DNA of 64,000 nt from Tumebacillus lacus (GCF_026410385.1 NZ_JAPMLT010000011.1:1-64000); one strand, 5' to 3'; numbered from the stretch's first letter, positions 50,266 to 60,246 are shown. Program-made: numbers and translations. The notes: generated from the sequence alone by a model not told the origin.

Positions 50266-50509
50266 CACAAAAGCGGCAGCCGAGCAAGAACTGAGTTTCG
50301 AACAAGCGCTGGCACGTCTTGAAACGATCGTCAAAGCGATGGAGTCGGGCGATCTCGCGCTGGAACAGGCGATCTCCGAATTTCAAGAGGGGATGCAGTT
50401 GGCGCGTATCTGCCGGGAAAAATTGGATCAAGCTGAACAAAAGATCGAGATGCTCGTCAGTGAAGCGGGCGCTCTGACGAAAAAACCATTTCAAGCGGAG
50501 GAATCGTAA
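50258..50509 (+). CDS. xseB: Exodeoxyribonuclease VII small subunit
   Basis: An 83-aa helical protein with LSFEQALARLETIVKAMESG and LEQAISEFQEGMQLA, the family signature. The start lies inside xseA and the stop overlaps ispA (TAATG), so all three are coupled. Confidence 0.96.
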   Translation: MTDTKAAAEQELSFEQALARLETIVKAMESGDLALEQAISEFQEGMQLARICREKLDQAEQKIEMLVSEAGALTKKPFQAEES

Positions 50510-51411
50510 TGGCTACCGCTGCAACTGGAGATCTCAACGCGTATTTCAAAGATCGGATCGGGCAGATCGAGCGCACGCTGGATGAGCTGGTGCCGGAGGG
50601 CAATCGCTTTTGCGGCGTGCTGTTCGAATCGATGCGCTACTCTTTGTTCGCGGGCGGCAAACGCCTGCGCCCGGTGCTCGCGCTGGCGACGGTGGAAGCG
50701 CTAGGCGGGGATGTGGAGGCCGCTTTGCCGGTCGCTTCAACGCTGGAGATGATCCACACCTATTCGCTGGTGCACGACGATCTGCCGGCGATGGACGACG
50801 ATGATTTCCGCCGTGGCAAACCGACCAACCACAAAGTGTTCGGCGAAGCGGTGGCCGTCCTCGCGGGCGACGCGCTGCTCACGCAGGCGTTTCAGGTGCT
50901 TGGCACCCTTGACGCGACCGGCCGGGAAGCGGTGATGTTGCGCATTGTCGGCGAACTGGCGCTTGCGTCCGGGTCGCTCGGCATGGTCGCCGGTCAAACG
51001 GCCGACATGCTCAACGAAGGCAAGCAGGCGGATGCGGAGACGCTCGCCTTCATCCACACCAACAAGACGGGTGCACTGCTCACCGCTTCCGTCCGCATCG
51101 GCGCACTGTTTGCAGAAGCGACGGAAGAACAACTGCTTGCATTGACGACCTATGCGGAGCGCATCGGACTCGCCTTCCAGATCGTGGATGACATCCTCGA
51201 CGTGGTCGGCTCAGCCGAAAAGCTCGGCAAAGCGGTCGGCGCGGACGCAGCGCATGCCAAGCTGACCTATCCGGCGTTGCACGGTCTGCAGGAGTCGCGC
51301 GAAGCTGTCCGTCGCTTGACGGGGGAAGCGCACCAAGCGTTGCAATCGATCGGCCTTTCGGGCGGCCGCCTCACGCAGATCGCCGATTGGCTGGTCAACC
51401 GGGAAGTGTAA
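50509..51411 (+). CDS. ispA: Polyprenyl synthetase IspA (farnesyl diphosphate synthase)
   Basis: A 300-aa trans-prenyltransferase: GGKRLRPVL, first Asp-rich motif DDLPAMDD (90-97) and second DDILD (227-231). It makes farnesyl diphosphate from IPP and DMAPP for undecaprenol and quinones. It is placed between xseB and dxs as in Bacillus. Confidence 0.95.
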   Translation: MATAATGDLNAYFKDRIGQIERTLDELVPEGNRFCGVLFESMRYSLFAGGKRLRPVLALATVEALGGDVEAALPVASTLEMIHTYSLVHDDLPAMDDDDFRRGKPTNHKVFGEAVAVLAGDALLTQAFQVLGTLDATGREAVMLRIVGELALASGSLGMVAGQTADMLNEGKQADAETLAFIHTNKTGALLTASVRIGALFAEATEEQLLALTTYAERIGLAFQIVDDILDVVGSAEKLGKAVGADAAHAKLTYPALHGLQESREAVRRLTGEAHQALQSIGLSGGRLTQIADWLVNREV

Positions 51412-51417
51412 AAGGGG

Positions 51418-51456
51418 GAAGCGGGCACATCTCTGTTGTGGCCTGCTTCTTTTTTT
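51418..51456 (+). terminator. Intrinsic terminator of xseA-xseB-ispA
   Basis: GAAGCGGGC and GCCTGCTTC, followed by seven T. Confidence 0.85.
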
Positions 51457-51720
51457 CATCTCCTTGGCGAATCGCTGTAACTTTCCCGCCGGGTATCCGT
51501 TACATAGAATGAGCGGCTGAGGAAGAGACACACTAACGGCAACAGCTTTTTCCAAAGGGGATCTTGCGTCCATGCGACCACCGGCGTCCTTTCGCAGGAG
51601 CCAGCCAGAGTCACAGCGGAAAACGACGTGGAAAAGCAGGGCTGACTTATGTTAAACTAGTTCTAACTATGGGTTTTTTTCCCCCAATTCCTGCACCTTA
51701 CAGAAGAGAGGCGGTATTAC
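51457..51720. other. Gene-free spacer before dxs
   Basis: About 260 bases without a convincing gene. TAAACT near 51653-51658 could be a -10 box; a C-rich run follows a T run at 51668-51684. The plus-strand open frames here are short and without ribosome sites. Confidence 0.5.
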
Positions 51721-53625
51721 GTGTTACTCGATCAGATTCATAGCCCCTCCGACCTGAAACATCTATCGGTGGAACAACTGACGACTCTCTCCGAAGAGAT
51801 TCGCCAATTTCTTATAGAGAGCCTGGCAGTCACCGGCGGGCACTTTGGCTCCAACCTTGGTGTCGTCGAACTGACCCTCGCGCTGCACCAGATCTTTGAG
51901 TCTCCGAAAGACAAGATCATCTGGGACGTCGGGCATCAGGCATACGTCCACAAGATCCTCACCGGACGCAAGCACCTGTTCCCGACCCTGCGCAAATACA
52001 AAGGCATGTCCGGCTTCCCGAAGCGGGGCGAGTCGGAGCATGACATGTTTGACGTCGGTCACGCCTCGACCTCGATCTCGGCGGCTGTCGGCTACGCGGT
52101 CGGCCGCGACATGAGCGGCGAAGATCACAAGGTCGTCGCGGTGATCGGCGACGGCGCGATGACCGGCGGCATGGCGTTTGAGGCGCTCAACCACGCCGGT
52201 CACGTCAAAACGGACATGGTCGTCGTGCTCAACGACAACGAGATGTCGATCGCGCCAAACGTCGGTGCGATCTCCTCCTACCTGACCAAACTGCGCGTCG
52301 ACCCGCACTATTCGTCCTTCAAAAAGGAAGTCTCGCACCTGCTGCACAAAGTGGGCGGCGACATCGGCGACAAAGCGGCAAAAGTGCTGGAGCGGGCCAA
52401 AGACTCGTTCAAGTACTTCATGGTGCCGGGCATCCTCTTTGAAGAGTTCGGCTTCACGTACCTCGGCCCGATTGACGGCCACGACCTGCCGACCCTGCTC
52501 AAGTACCTCAAGCAGGCGCGCAACACCAAAGGCCCGGTGCTCCTGCACGTGATCACGCAAAAGGGTAAAGGCTATGCAGTGGCAGCCGACGCGCCGGATA
52601 AAATGCACGCGGTCAACAAAGGCTTTAATGTCCAGCCGGGTGACGCTCCGAAGGTCGTCAAAGTCAAGGCAGCCCCGCCGCAGTACACCAAGGTGTTCGG
52701 TGACACGCTGACCGAGATGGCAAAAGAAAACGAAAACATCGTCGCGATCACCGCTGCGATGCCAAGCGGCACCGGACTCAGCAAATTTGCCGATGCCTAC
52801 CCGAAGCGCTTCTACGACGTGGGGATCGCCGAGCAGCACGCCGCCACGTTTGCGGCAGGTCTCGCCTGCGCCGGAAAGAAGCCGGTCCTGTCGCTGTACT
52901 CGACCTTCCTGCAACGCGCGTATGACCAGACGATCCACGACATCTGCATTCAGAACTTGCCGGTCGTATTTGCCATCGACCGCGCCGGTCTCGTCGGAGC
53001 GGATGGCGAAACGCATCAAGGCGCGTTTGACGTCTCCTACCTGCGCATCATCCCGAACATGGCGATCATGATGCCGAAGGACGAAAACGAACTGCGCCAT
53101 ATGCTCCACACGGCCGTCCACTACGACAAAGGCCCCATCGCTGTCCGCTATCCCCGCGGCGAAGGACGCGGCGTCGAGATGGACACGGAGCTGAAACGGC
53201 TCCCCATCGGCAAATCTGAGACGGTGCGCGACGGCAAAGACCTTGCGATCCTCGCCTTTGGCCCGATCATCGAGACGGCCGAGCGCGCAGCAGAACTCCT
53301 CGCCGAGGAAGGCATCGAAGCCCGCGTGATCAACCTGCGCTTCGTCAAGCCGCTCGACGGCGAGATGCTGATGGAACTGGCGCAGCAAAACATGCCGATC
53401 GTGACGCTCGAAGAAGGGGCGGTCGCAGGCGGTGTCGGCAGCGCCGTGCTGGAGTTTTACGCGCAAAACCGCGTGACCAACATCAACCTGTTCCCGCTGG
53501 GCCTGCCCGATCAATTCATCGAGCACGGCACCCCGGAAGAACTGCGTGACTCAGTCGGTCTGAACGTCGACACCTTGGTCGAATACGTCAAGACCATGGT
53601 GCCGCTCAAGCAAAAGCGCGCCTAA
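51721..53625 (+). CDS. dxs: 1-deoxy-D-xylulose-5-phosphate synthase
   Basis: A 634-aa thiamine-diphosphate enzyme of full length, first step of the MEP isoprenoid pathway. The TPP motif begins at GDGAMTGGMAFEALNHAG and ends at NDNEMSI; HVITQKGKGYAVAA, the transketolase Tyr/Glu region DVGIAEQHAATFAAGLA and the C-terminal VTLEEGAVAGG are all present. GTG start at 51721 with AGAGAGGCGG upstream. It uses its own promoter, apart from ispA. Confidence 0.96.
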   Translation: MLLDQIHSPSDLKHLSVEQLTTLSEEIRQFLIESLAVTGGHFGSNLGVVELTLALHQIFESPKDKIIWDVGHQAYVHKILTGRKHLFPTLRKYKGMSGFPKRGESEHDMFDVGHASTSISAAVGYAVGRDMSGEDHKVVAVIGDGAMTGGMAFEALNHAGHVKTDMVVVLNDNEMSIAPNVGAISSYLTKLRVDPHYSSFKKEVSHLLHKVGGDIGDKAAKVLERAKDSFKYFMVPGILFEEFGFTYLGPIDGHDLPTLLKYLKQARNTKGPVLLHVITQKGKGYAVAADAPDKMHAVNKGFNVQPGDAPKVVKVKAAPPQYTKVFGDTLTEMAKENENIVAITAAMPSGTGLSKFADAYPKRFYDVGIAEQHAATFAAGLACAGKKPVLSLYSTFLQRAYDQTIHDICIQNLPVVFAIDRAGLVGADGETHQGAFDVSYLRIIPNMAIMMPKDENELRHMLHTAVHYDKGPIAVRYPRGEGRGVEMDTELKRLPIGKSETVRDGKDLAILAFGPIIETAERAAELLAEEGIEARVINLRFVKPLDGEMLMELAQQNMPIVTLEEGAVAGGVGSAVLEFYAQNRVTNINLFPLGLPDQFIEHGTPEELRDSVGLNVDTLVEYVKTMVPLKQKRA

Positions 53626-53642
53626 AATTGCACATGATAAAC

Positions 53643-53671
53643 AGGGCGGGACGCATGTCCTGCCCGTTTTT
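53643..53671 (+). terminator. Intrinsic terminator of dxs
   Basis: GGGCGGGAC and GTCCTGCCC, followed by GTTTTT. Confidence 0.85.
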
Positions 53672-53716
53672 AGTGAACGGTAAACAGAGAAATCACGGAT
53701 GACAGGAGCAATTTCC

Positions 53717-54535
53717 ATGAGTGCAAAGGAACGGTTGGACGTGCTGGTCGTAGAGCAAGGCTTCTACGAATCCCGCGAAAAAGCGAAAGCGGCGATCATG
53801 GCCGGCCTCGTGCTCGTCGACGGTGAGCGCAGCGACAAACCGGGCGTGAAAGTCAAATCGGACGCGAAGATCACCGTCAAAGGCGATCTGCACCCCTACG
53901 TGTCACGGGGCGGTCTGAAGTTGGAAAAAGCATTGAAAGAATTTGACGTCTCCGTCGAAGGCAAAGTCGTGATCGACATCGGCGCATCCACGGGCGGATT
54001 TACCGATTGCGCTCTGCAAAACGGCGCCAAACAGGTCTACAGCGTCGACGTCGGCTACGGCCAGTTGGCGTGGTCCCTGCGCAACGACCCGCGCGTCATC
54101 GTCATGGAGCGGACCAATTTCCGCCATCTCAAGCCGGAAGACCTCAAAGGCGAGACGCCGCAGGTTGCGGTGATGGACGTCTCGTTCATCTCGATTCGCC
54201 TCTTGTTCCCGGTCATCCACAACGTGCTGACTGAGGACGGGGAACTGCTCACTTTGATCAAACCGCAGTTCGAAGCCGGCCGCGAACGCGTCGGGAAAAA
54301 CGGCATCGTCCGCGACCCGGAGGTGCACCGCGACGTCCTTTTACATACCCTAGGTTCCGCTCAATCGAACGGATTTCACATTCGCCGCGTCACGTTTTCG
54401 CCGATCACCGGCGGCGACGGCAACATCGAGTTTCTCGCCCGCCTGACCAAACAGGGGGAGGCACTGGACGCAGATGCGTTGACCGCTCTCATCGACGAGG
54501 TGGTGCGCGAGGCGCATCGGAGCTTAGAACGGTAA
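53717..54535 (+). CDS. tlyA: TlyA-family rRNA 2'-O-methyltransferase
   Basis: A 272-aa protein with an N-terminal S4 RNA-binding domain (ERLDVLVVEQGFYESREKAK; KITVKGDLHPYVSRGGLKL) and an FtsJ-like SAM domain (VIDIGASTGGFTDCAL; VAVMDVSFISI; LIKPQFEAGRERV). TlyA methylates 16S and 23S rRNA cytidines in mycobacteria. ATG 53717 follows CAGGAGC. In Bacillus it is yqxC, upstream of ahrC. Confidence 0.92.
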   Translation: MSAKERLDVLVVEQGFYESREKAKAAIMAGLVLVDGERSDKPGVKVKSDAKITVKGDLHPYVSRGGLKLEKALKEFDVSVEGKVVIDIGASTGGFTDCALQNGAKQVYSVDVGYGQLAWSLRNDPRVIVMERTNFRHLKPEDLKGETPQVAVMDVSFISIRLLFPVIHNVLTEDGELLTLIKPQFEAGRERVGKNGIVRDPEVHRDVLLHTLGSAQSNGFHIRRVTFSPITGGDGNIEFLARLTKQGEALDADALTALIDEVVREAHRSLER

Positions 54536-54617
54536 ATCGTCATATTCTAAAAAGGATTTTATTTCACGCATAGCGAATACTTATGCGGAAGACCTCGTGA
54601 AGGGGGCAACTTTTGCC

Positions 54618-55475
54618 GTGAAAACGATCGGTTTAGCGGTTAATCATTCAAAAGTCAAAGCGGACGAGATCACAGCCAGACTGATCGAGTTGATTGAAAA
54701 ATACGGGTCGCGCCTCGTCCTCGATGAGGAGTCGGCAGCCAAAGCGGATCGCGCCGATTTGGCGTTGCCACTCGACCGATTTGCGGAAGAAGCTGAACTT
54801 TTGTTTGTGCTCGGCGGTGACGGGACCATGCTGGGATTTGCCCGGCAGTTTGCCCGCGCCGGACTGCCGATCCTCGGCATCAACATCGGCCACCTCGGCT
54901 TTTTATCCGAGGCGGAACCGAAAGATTTGGAAAATGCTGTGAAGCGCGTGCTTGACGGCGAATACTGCCTTGAAAACCGCTTGATGCTGGAAGCGCGAGT
55001 CGTTCGCAACGGCGAGACGGTGATGGAATCGTTGACCGCGTTGAACGACATCGGCATCGCCCGCGACTCTTTTGGCAAGATGGTCACCTGCAAAGTGTTC
55101 GTCGACGACATGTACGTCGACCAGTACACCGGCGACGGCCTACTGATCTCCACGCCGACCGGCTCCACCGCCTATTCGCTGTCTTGCGGCGGACCGATCG
55201 TCTCGCCGCACATCGAGGTCATCTTGCTGACCCCGATCTGTGCGCATACCTTGCATGCCCGCCCGATGGTGATCGCGGCCAACCAAGAAGTGCGCGTCGA
55301 AGTGTCCGCCTCTCATCCGGAGTTGGTGCTGTCCCTCGACGGCCAGATCTTCGAGAAATTGGAACAAAACGATGTGGTGCATGTGCGGCAGGCCCCGTAC
55401 AAAACCACGTTGATCAAATGGCATGACCGTGAATTTTATGACGTGCTGCGGCAGAAACTCCACCGCGCACCGTAA
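54618..55475 (+). CDS. nadK: NAD kinase
   Basis: A 285-aa ATP-NAD kinase: the GGDGT motif at 66-70, ALNDIGIARDS, the conserved Gly/Thr/Ser loop TPTGSTAYSLSCGGPI, and LSLDGQ near the end. It makes NADP. GTG 54618 is chosen because the conserved core begins there and AAGGGGG lies 11 bases before; the in-frame GTG 54597 has no ribosome site. Its place between tlyA and argR differs from B. subtilis. Confidence 0.93.
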   Translation: MKTIGLAVNHSKVKADEITARLIELIEKYGSRLVLDEESAAKADRADLALPLDRFAEEAELLFVLGGDGTMLGFARQFARAGLPILGINIGHLGFLSEAEPKDLENAVKRVLDGEYCLENRLMLEARVVRNGETVMESLTALNDIGIARDSFGKMVTCKVFVDDMYVDQYTGDGLLISTPTGSTAYSLSCGGPIVSPHIEVILLTPICAHTLHARPMVIAANQEVRVEVSASHPELVLSLDGQIFEKLEQNDVVHVRQAPYKTTLIKWHDREFYDVLRQKLHRAP

Positions 55476-55496
55476 CTTGTGAAGGAGCTCGATTCG

Positions 55497-55943
55497 ATGA
55501 AGGGGCAACGCCTGTTAAAAATCCGCGAGATCATCTCGACAAAAGAGATTGAAACGCAGGAAGAATTGGTCGACAAACTGCGCGACGCCGGGTTTCAAGT
55601 CACCCAGGCCACCGTATCCCGCGACATCAAAGAACTGCATCTCGTGAAGACGCCGACCCCAAACGGCACCTACAAATATTCGTTGCCGGCAGAACCGACC
55701 TACAACCCGGAACAAAAGCTCCGCCGCATTCTGATCGACTCGTTCGTATCCATCGACCGGGCGGAGAACCTGATCGTGATGAAAACGCTGCCGGGCAATG
55801 CGCACGCTGTCGGCGCCATCGTTGATGCGCTGGACTGGTCGGAGGTGCTCGGCACCATCTGCGGCGACGACACGATCCTCGTCATCGTCCGCAGCACCGA
55901 CGCCGCGCAAACGGTCGTCAATCGTTTCCTCTCCTACGTCTAA
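55497..55943 (+). CDS. argR: Arginine repressor ArgR/AhrC
   Basis: A 148-aa regulator: winged helix with [12 protein letters not shown] (about 36-47) and a C-terminal arginine-binding domain with [17 protein letters not shown] and [12 protein letters not shown], where the GDD motif binds arginine. Represses arginine synthesis and activates catabolism. ATG 55497 follows AAGGAGC; the in-frame ATG 55479 lacks a site. Confidence 0.96.
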   Translation: MKGQRLLKIREIISTKEIETQEELVDKLRDAGFQVTQATVSRDIKELHLVKTPTPNGTYKYSLPAEPTYNPEQKLRRILIDSFVSIDRAENLIVMKTLPGNAHAVGAIVDALDWSEVLGTICGDDTILVIVRSTDAAQTVVNRFLSYV

Positions 55944-55958
55944 CCAGGGGGATACACC

Positions 55959-57686
55959 ATGCTTCTAGAACTCTACGTAAAAAATTTTGCCCTGATCGAA
56001 GAGATTCGCCTTTCGCTGGAGGAAGGGCTGAACATCTTGACCGGGGAGACTGGAGCCGGCAAATCGATCTTGCTCGACGCATTGAGCCTCATCCTCGGCG
56101 GCCGCGCTTCCTCCGAATTCGTTCGGCAGGGAGCGGCCAAAGCCACCATCGAGGCTCTTTTTGCCGTTTCTACGTCTCCTGATTTTCAAGAACTGTGTGA
56201 GGATATCGGCATCGACTCGGAAGAAGGCTCCATCGCCATCGTTCGCGAGATCTCCGCAAACGGCAAAAACGTCTGCCGGATCAACGGCCGCCTCGTCACC
56301 GTCCAGATGTTGAAAAGCATCGCGCCTTACCTCTTGCACATGCACGGCCAGCACGAGCACCAGACCCTGACCGATCCGCAGGAGCAACTGCAGATCATCG
56401 ACCTTTTTGGCGGCGACACCGTGCTCGACCTGCGCGAACGCGTCTCGCAGTCGTATCACGACTATCGGGCGGCTCGCATCCGTCTGCGCGAGGCGAGGGC
56501 GGACGAGCAGACCCGCATCCAGCGGCTGGACATCCTCCGCTTTCAGCTCGCCGAGATCCAAGAGGCGAAACTGCGCCCTGGCGAAGAGGTCGCCCTCGAC
56601 GAAGAGCGGCGCCGCCTCGCTCACTCCGAAAAACTCCACTCCGCCGCCCAGCGCTCCTACGAGCGGCTCTACACGGGCGACGGTCGGGGTGCGTCCGCCC
56701 TCGATCACCTCAACACCGTCACCACCGATCTCGAAGCGGTGCTGCGCTATGACGAAGGGCTGCTGCCGACGCTGGAGTTGGTCAAGACGGCGCTCTACCA
56801 CGTCGAGGAAGCGGCGCACAACCTGCGCGCCTACCGGGATGACATCGAGTTCAACCCGGCGCGGCTGTCTCAGATCGAAGAGCGGCTGACCGGCATCAAC
56901 CGGCTGCGGAAAAAATACGGCGAGTCGATCGACGAGATCCTCGATGTGGCCGACCGCTTGGAAACGGAACTGCACAACATCGAACATTATGAAGAAAACA
57001 TCGAACGTCTGTTGGCTGACGTGAAAAAAACCGGCAGTGTGCTGGCCAAACAGGCGTTGCTACTCTCCAAAGCCCGCCAAGAAGCTGCCACCCGCCTCGC
57101 CGACGCCGTGATGGACGAACTGTCCGCTCTGATGATGCCGAAAACGCAGATCGCCATCACCTTCACTCAGATCCAGGAAGAGGGCGGCCTCTCCATCGGC
57201 GAGCGGCGCGTCCACGTCTCCGAGAGCGGCATCGACCGCGTCGAGTTTCTGTTTTCGCCAAACGCCGGCGAGCCGCTGCGGCCGCTGGGCAAGATCGCAT
57301 CCGGCGGCGAACTGTCACGGACGATGCTGGCCTTGAAGACGATCCTCGCCGACGTCGACAACGTCGGGACCTTGATCTTTGACGAGGTCGACACCGGTAT
57401 CTCCGGACAAGCGGCGATGGCCGTCGCCGAGAAACTGGCCGCCATCGGGGCGAAGCGTCAAGTGCTCTGCGTCACCCATCTGCCGCAGGTCGCTTCGATG
57501 GCAGACGCTCATTACCTGATCCAAAAACGCCAAGACGATCTCCGCACCAAAACGGAGGTGGCCGCGCTCTCCCCTTCCGAGCGCGTGCGCGAAATCGCCC
57601 GGATGCTGTCCGGAGCCGAACTGACCGAGACCACCTTGCGCCATGCGGAAGAAATGTTGGATCGCGCCCGTTTAATCAAGGTCTGA
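55959..57686 (+). CDS. recN: DNA repair protein RecN
   Basis: A 575-aa SMC-like ATPase: Walker A GETGAGKS (29-36), coiled-coil middle, signature ASGGELSRTMLALK and Walker B LIFDEVDTGISG near the end. It acts early at double-strand breaks. It starts 16 bases after argR. Confidence 0.96.
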   Translation: MLLELYVKNFALIEEIRLSLEEGLNILTGETGAGKSILLDALSLILGGRASSEFVRQGAAKATIEALFAVSTSPDFQELCEDIGIDSEEGSIAIVREISANGKNVCRINGRLVTVQMLKSIAPYLLHMHGQHEHQTLTDPQEQLQIIDLFGGDTVLDLRERVSQSYHDYRAARIRLREARADEQTRIQRLDILRFQLAEIQEAKLRPGEEVALDEERRRLAHSEKLHSAAQRSYERLYTGDGRGASALDHLNTVTTDLEAVLRYDEGLLPTLELVKTALYHVEEAAHNLRAYRDDIEFNPARLSQIEERLTGINRLRKKYGESIDEILDVADRLETELHNIEHYEENIERLLADVKKTGSVLAKQALLLSKARQEAATRLADAVMDELSALMMPKTQIAITFTQIQEEGGLSIGERRVHVSESGIDRVEFLFSPNAGEPLRPLGKIASGGELSRTMLALKTILADVDNVGTLIFDEVDTGISGQAAMAVAEKLAAIGAKRQVLCVTHLPQVASMADAHYLIQKRQDDLRTKTEVAALSPSERVREIARMLSGAELTETTLRHAEEMLDRARLIKV

Positions 57687-57747
57687 ATCGGGTATCACGG
57701 TAAGACCGCCAAGAAACGCGCGTGGCACTCATACCAGATGTTTTCTC

Positions 57748-57777
57748 GGATAGCAGGGGCGCGGGGGTGGCATTCTA
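57748..57777 (+). promoter_or_regulatory. Sigma-G/F-like promoter of spoIVB
   Basis: GGATA (57748-57752), 18-base spacer, CATTCTA (57771-57777). The -10 part fits CATNHTA fully; the -35 differs from GHATR at one base. In B. subtilis spoIVB is transcribed by sigma-F and sigma-G in the forespore. Confidence 0.55.
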
Positions 57778-57863
57778 TAGCCATCAACTAAAAGATGACC
57801 AACTGGCCTCCTGCAAGAGGATGACGGAGGTGTAGACGGGAAGGAAGGGGAGCGTGAGATGGT

Positions 57864-59168
57864 TTGACGAAACACACCGCAAAAAAGTTGATGGGACTCA
57901 CCGTTGCAGTGCTCTTTGTCGCCTTGTGTTGGTTCACACCCATTCATCAGCTCGCAAGCATTCCCCAAGAACTGCGTATCCTGCAAGGCGCGAGTACCGC
58001 GCTTGACATCGGGCTCAAGTCGTTCGCGACGGTCACCACCTCCGAACCGGCGGTCGTCTCCGTCGCCGGCCCGCAGCAGGATGTATCCGCCGCACACCAA
58101 AAGACTCCTCTTACGCTCGATTCCGGGAAGACAGGCACCGCCAACCTGCAGGTCAAACTGTTCGGCGTCATCCCTGTCAAATCGGTGCACGTCAACGTCG
58201 TGCCCGATCTGAAAGTGATCCCGGGCGGCCAATCGATCGGCGTGAAACTGAAATCGTCCGGCATCATGGTCGTGGGCTACAACCTCGTCAAAGCTGGCGG
58301 AGAGTCGATCTCGCCCGCTGAGCAAGCTCAAGTCAAAGTCGGCGACATCATCACCGCCATCGACGGCAAAAAGGTCAAATCGGTCGAACAGGCCGCCGAG
58401 TGGATCAACAAGGCGGGCAAGTCGAACCAAAGTCTAGAATTTTCGATCAAAAGACAGAAAGAGACGTTGAAAGTGAAAGTCAAACCGCTCTACGACAAAG
58501 ACAGCGACATCTACCGGATCGGTCTGTACATTCGCGATTCTGCAGCCGGGGTGGGGACGCTGACCTTCTATCAGCCGGATCACAACGTATTCGGCGCGCT
58601 CGGCCACATCATCACAGACGTGGACACCGGGCAGCCGATCGGCGTCGGCGACGGACAGGTCGTGCATTCCAGCGTCACCTCGATTGAGAAAGGCGAGAAC
58701 GGCACGCCGGGGGAAAAGCGCGGGATCTTCGTCGACGAGGACAAAGTGCTGGGCTCGATTACGCGCAACAGCGATTTTGGCGTCTTCGGAAAGATGAGCG
58801 AACAGCCTGAGTACGGCAAGATCAAAAAAGCGTTGCCGATTGCCCTCGCCGAGCAGGTGCATGAAGGCAAAGCGTCGATCCTCACCGTCGTCGACAACCA
58901 AAAAGTCGAAGAGTTTGACATCCAGATCGTCAACGTCATGCGTCAGAAGTACCCGGCGACCAAAAGCATGGTGATCAAAGTCACCGACCCGCGCCTCTTG
59001 GAAAAGACGGGCGGCATCATCCAAGGCATGTCCGGCTCCCCGATCCTCCAAGACGGCAAAGTCGTCGGCGCTGTCACCCACGTCTTTGTCAACGACCCGA
59101 CGCAAGGCTACGGCGTCTTCATCGAATGGATGCTCAACGAAGCGGGCGTCAAAACCAAAGCCTCGTAA
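57864..59168 (+). CDS. spoIVB: SpoIVB serine peptidase
   Basis: A 434-aa S55 peptidase: N-terminal membrane helix (LMGLTVAVLFVALCWF), PDZ domain at about 115-205 (GIMVVGYNLVKAGGES; VGDIITAIDGKKV), and the peptidase domain with FGALGHIITD and GMSGSPI (nucleophile Ser). It is made in the forespore and cuts SpoIVFA to activate sigma-K in the mother cell. TTG start at 57864 with AAGGGGAGCG upstream. Confidence 0.95.
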   Translation: MTKHTAKKLMGLTVAVLFVALCWFTPIHQLASIPQELRILQGASTALDIGLKSFATVTTSEPAVVSVAGPQQDVSAAHQKTPLTLDSGKTGTANLQVKLFGVIPVKSVHVNVVPDLKVIPGGQSIGVKLKSSGIMVVGYNLVKAGGESISPAEQAQVKVGDIITAIDGKKVKSVEQAAEWINKAGKSNQSLEFSIKRQKETLKVKVKPLYDKDSDIYRIGLYIRDSAAGVGTLTFYQPDHNVFGALGHIITDVDTGQPIGVGDGQVVHSSVTSIEKGENGTPGEKRGIFVDEDKVLGSITRNSDFGVFGKMSEQPEYGKIKKALPIALAEQVHEGKASILTVVDNQKVEEFDIQIVNVMRQKYPATKSMVIKVTDPRLLEKTGGIIQGMSGSPILQDGKVVGAVTHVFVNDPTQGYGVFIEWMLNEAGVKTKAS

Positions 59169-59173
59169 CACAC

Positions 59174-59199
59174 CGCCCAGCAATGGGCGTTCTTTTTTT
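59174..59199 (+). terminator. Intrinsic terminator of spoIVB
   Basis: CGCCCA and TGGGCG with loop GCAA, followed by TTCTTTTTTT. Confidence 0.85.
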
Positions 59200-59211
59200 G
59201 CGCAGAACGAA

Positions 59212-59254
59212 CGCAAGGAAAAAGGCTCTCGACGCGGGAGCCTTTTTCCTTGCG
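59212..59254 (-). terminator. Terminator of the convergent secreted-protein gene (perfect 17-bp stem)
   Basis: CGCAAGGAAAAAGGCTC (59212-59228) and GAGCCTTTTTCCTTGCG (59238-59254) are perfect complements. The stem carries its own A and T runs, so it can work in both directions. Confidence 0.8.
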
Positions 59255-59283
59255 TTCCTGTCAGGCGTTCGCTGCGATCCTGT

Positions 59284-60006
59284 TCATTCCTTGGCGGCGG
59301 CCGTCAGCTCGGCGAGTCCGTCGCGCGTGTACACGTACGCCTTCTCCACGCCGCATACGCGCGCTTGCAACAGCGGCGGCGTCTTGCGGTTGCGGAACAC
59401 CGGGAGCACGAACTCAGCGCCCAGAGCGGCGTTCACGTCGGCCATCGTCATCCGGCCGTCGCAGTACTTATAGAAGTACGCCTGCGCCGTATGGGTGCCC
59501 ACTGTGTGCGCGATCCACTCCGACTCGCCGTCGCCGTCCAGATCAAAAGCGATCCGGCATCCTTCCGTCTGCAAAAAAGGCTGCGGTCCGTCGGCGGTCA
59601 ACAAAAAGCTCACACCGCGCGTCACATTGTGCCCAAACCAGCCGTCACATTGCAACAACGTCTGCGTGCCAAACGGTTCCTCGCGCATCTCTACATGATA
59701 GGGGGCGCGGCCGACGGCGCCGAGGTCATACCGCCTGTCATTTTGACGCCAGCCGGCGTGGAGGTGTTCATCATCGCCGGCCTTGATGAACAAAAAGGCG
59801 GTGCCTGTCCCGGCCGGCACTTCACGCAGCACGTCCGCGATCTTGGAGGGGGAGAGCGGACGGATGCCGGAGCTTGGTTCCTCCGGCCGAACCGGGTCGA
59901 AACGCAACGGGAGCGGAGGTTTGACTCGCACGTCCGCATCGGCAGACGGGGCGGCGGCTTGAACGAACGACAGGACGAGGCTGTTGACTGCAACTTTTCT
60001 CAGCAC
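59284..60006 (-). CDS. Hypothetical secreted protein, 240 aa
   Basis: Start GTG 60006 with GGAGGG seven bases upstream. A signal peptide is visible (MLRKVAVNSLVLSFVQAAAP). The mature part has FDLDGDGESEWIAH, an Asp-rich loop like a calcium site or VCBS/FG-GAP element, and beta-rich surroundings. No family recognised. A much longer open frame upstream crosses the spo0A control region and is not credible. It is convergent with spoIVB and divergent from spo0A. Confidence 0.7.
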   Translation of the reverse strand: MLRKVAVNSLVLSFVQAAAPSADADVRVKPPLPLRFDPVRPEEPSSGIRPLSPSKIADVLREVPAGTGTAFLFIKAGDDEHLHAGWRQNDRRYDLGAVGRAPYHVEMREEPFGTQTLLQCDGWFGHNVTRGVSFLLTADGPQPFLQTEGCRIAFDLDGDGESEWIAHTVGTHTAQAYFYKYCDGRMTMADVNAALGAEFVLPVFRNRKTPPLLQARVCGVEKAYVYTRDGLAELTAAAKE

Positions 60007-60132
60007 GGGAAACCCTCCTCCGAAAATGGTGTTTGTTCTTACTTTGCCCCGAAAAGAGCCAGAAAAACAAAAAAAGGGACAAGTTGGGTCATGGGTATTT
60101 AGAACTATATTACATAACGAATGCTTATTTTT

Positions 60133-60141
60133 TTCGACAAA
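60133..60141 (-). promoter_or_regulatory. Perfect Spo0A box upstream of spo0A
   Basis: On the minus strand TTTGTCGAA, nine of nine with the 0A box consensus. Confidence 0.7.
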
Positions 60142-60246
60142 TATCAGGTCTTTTATCCTGCACCGCTTGATCAAAGTCACGTCTTTCAACCTGTTAGTTT
60201 GCGGAATATGTTGAATTCCGTCAGAATGTTTATCAACCGGAAATGA

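Noticed and set aside
51763-53526. 587-aa open frame on the minus strand across dxs
   Set aside because: dxs is certain on the plus strand; the antisense frame has no recognisable domain.
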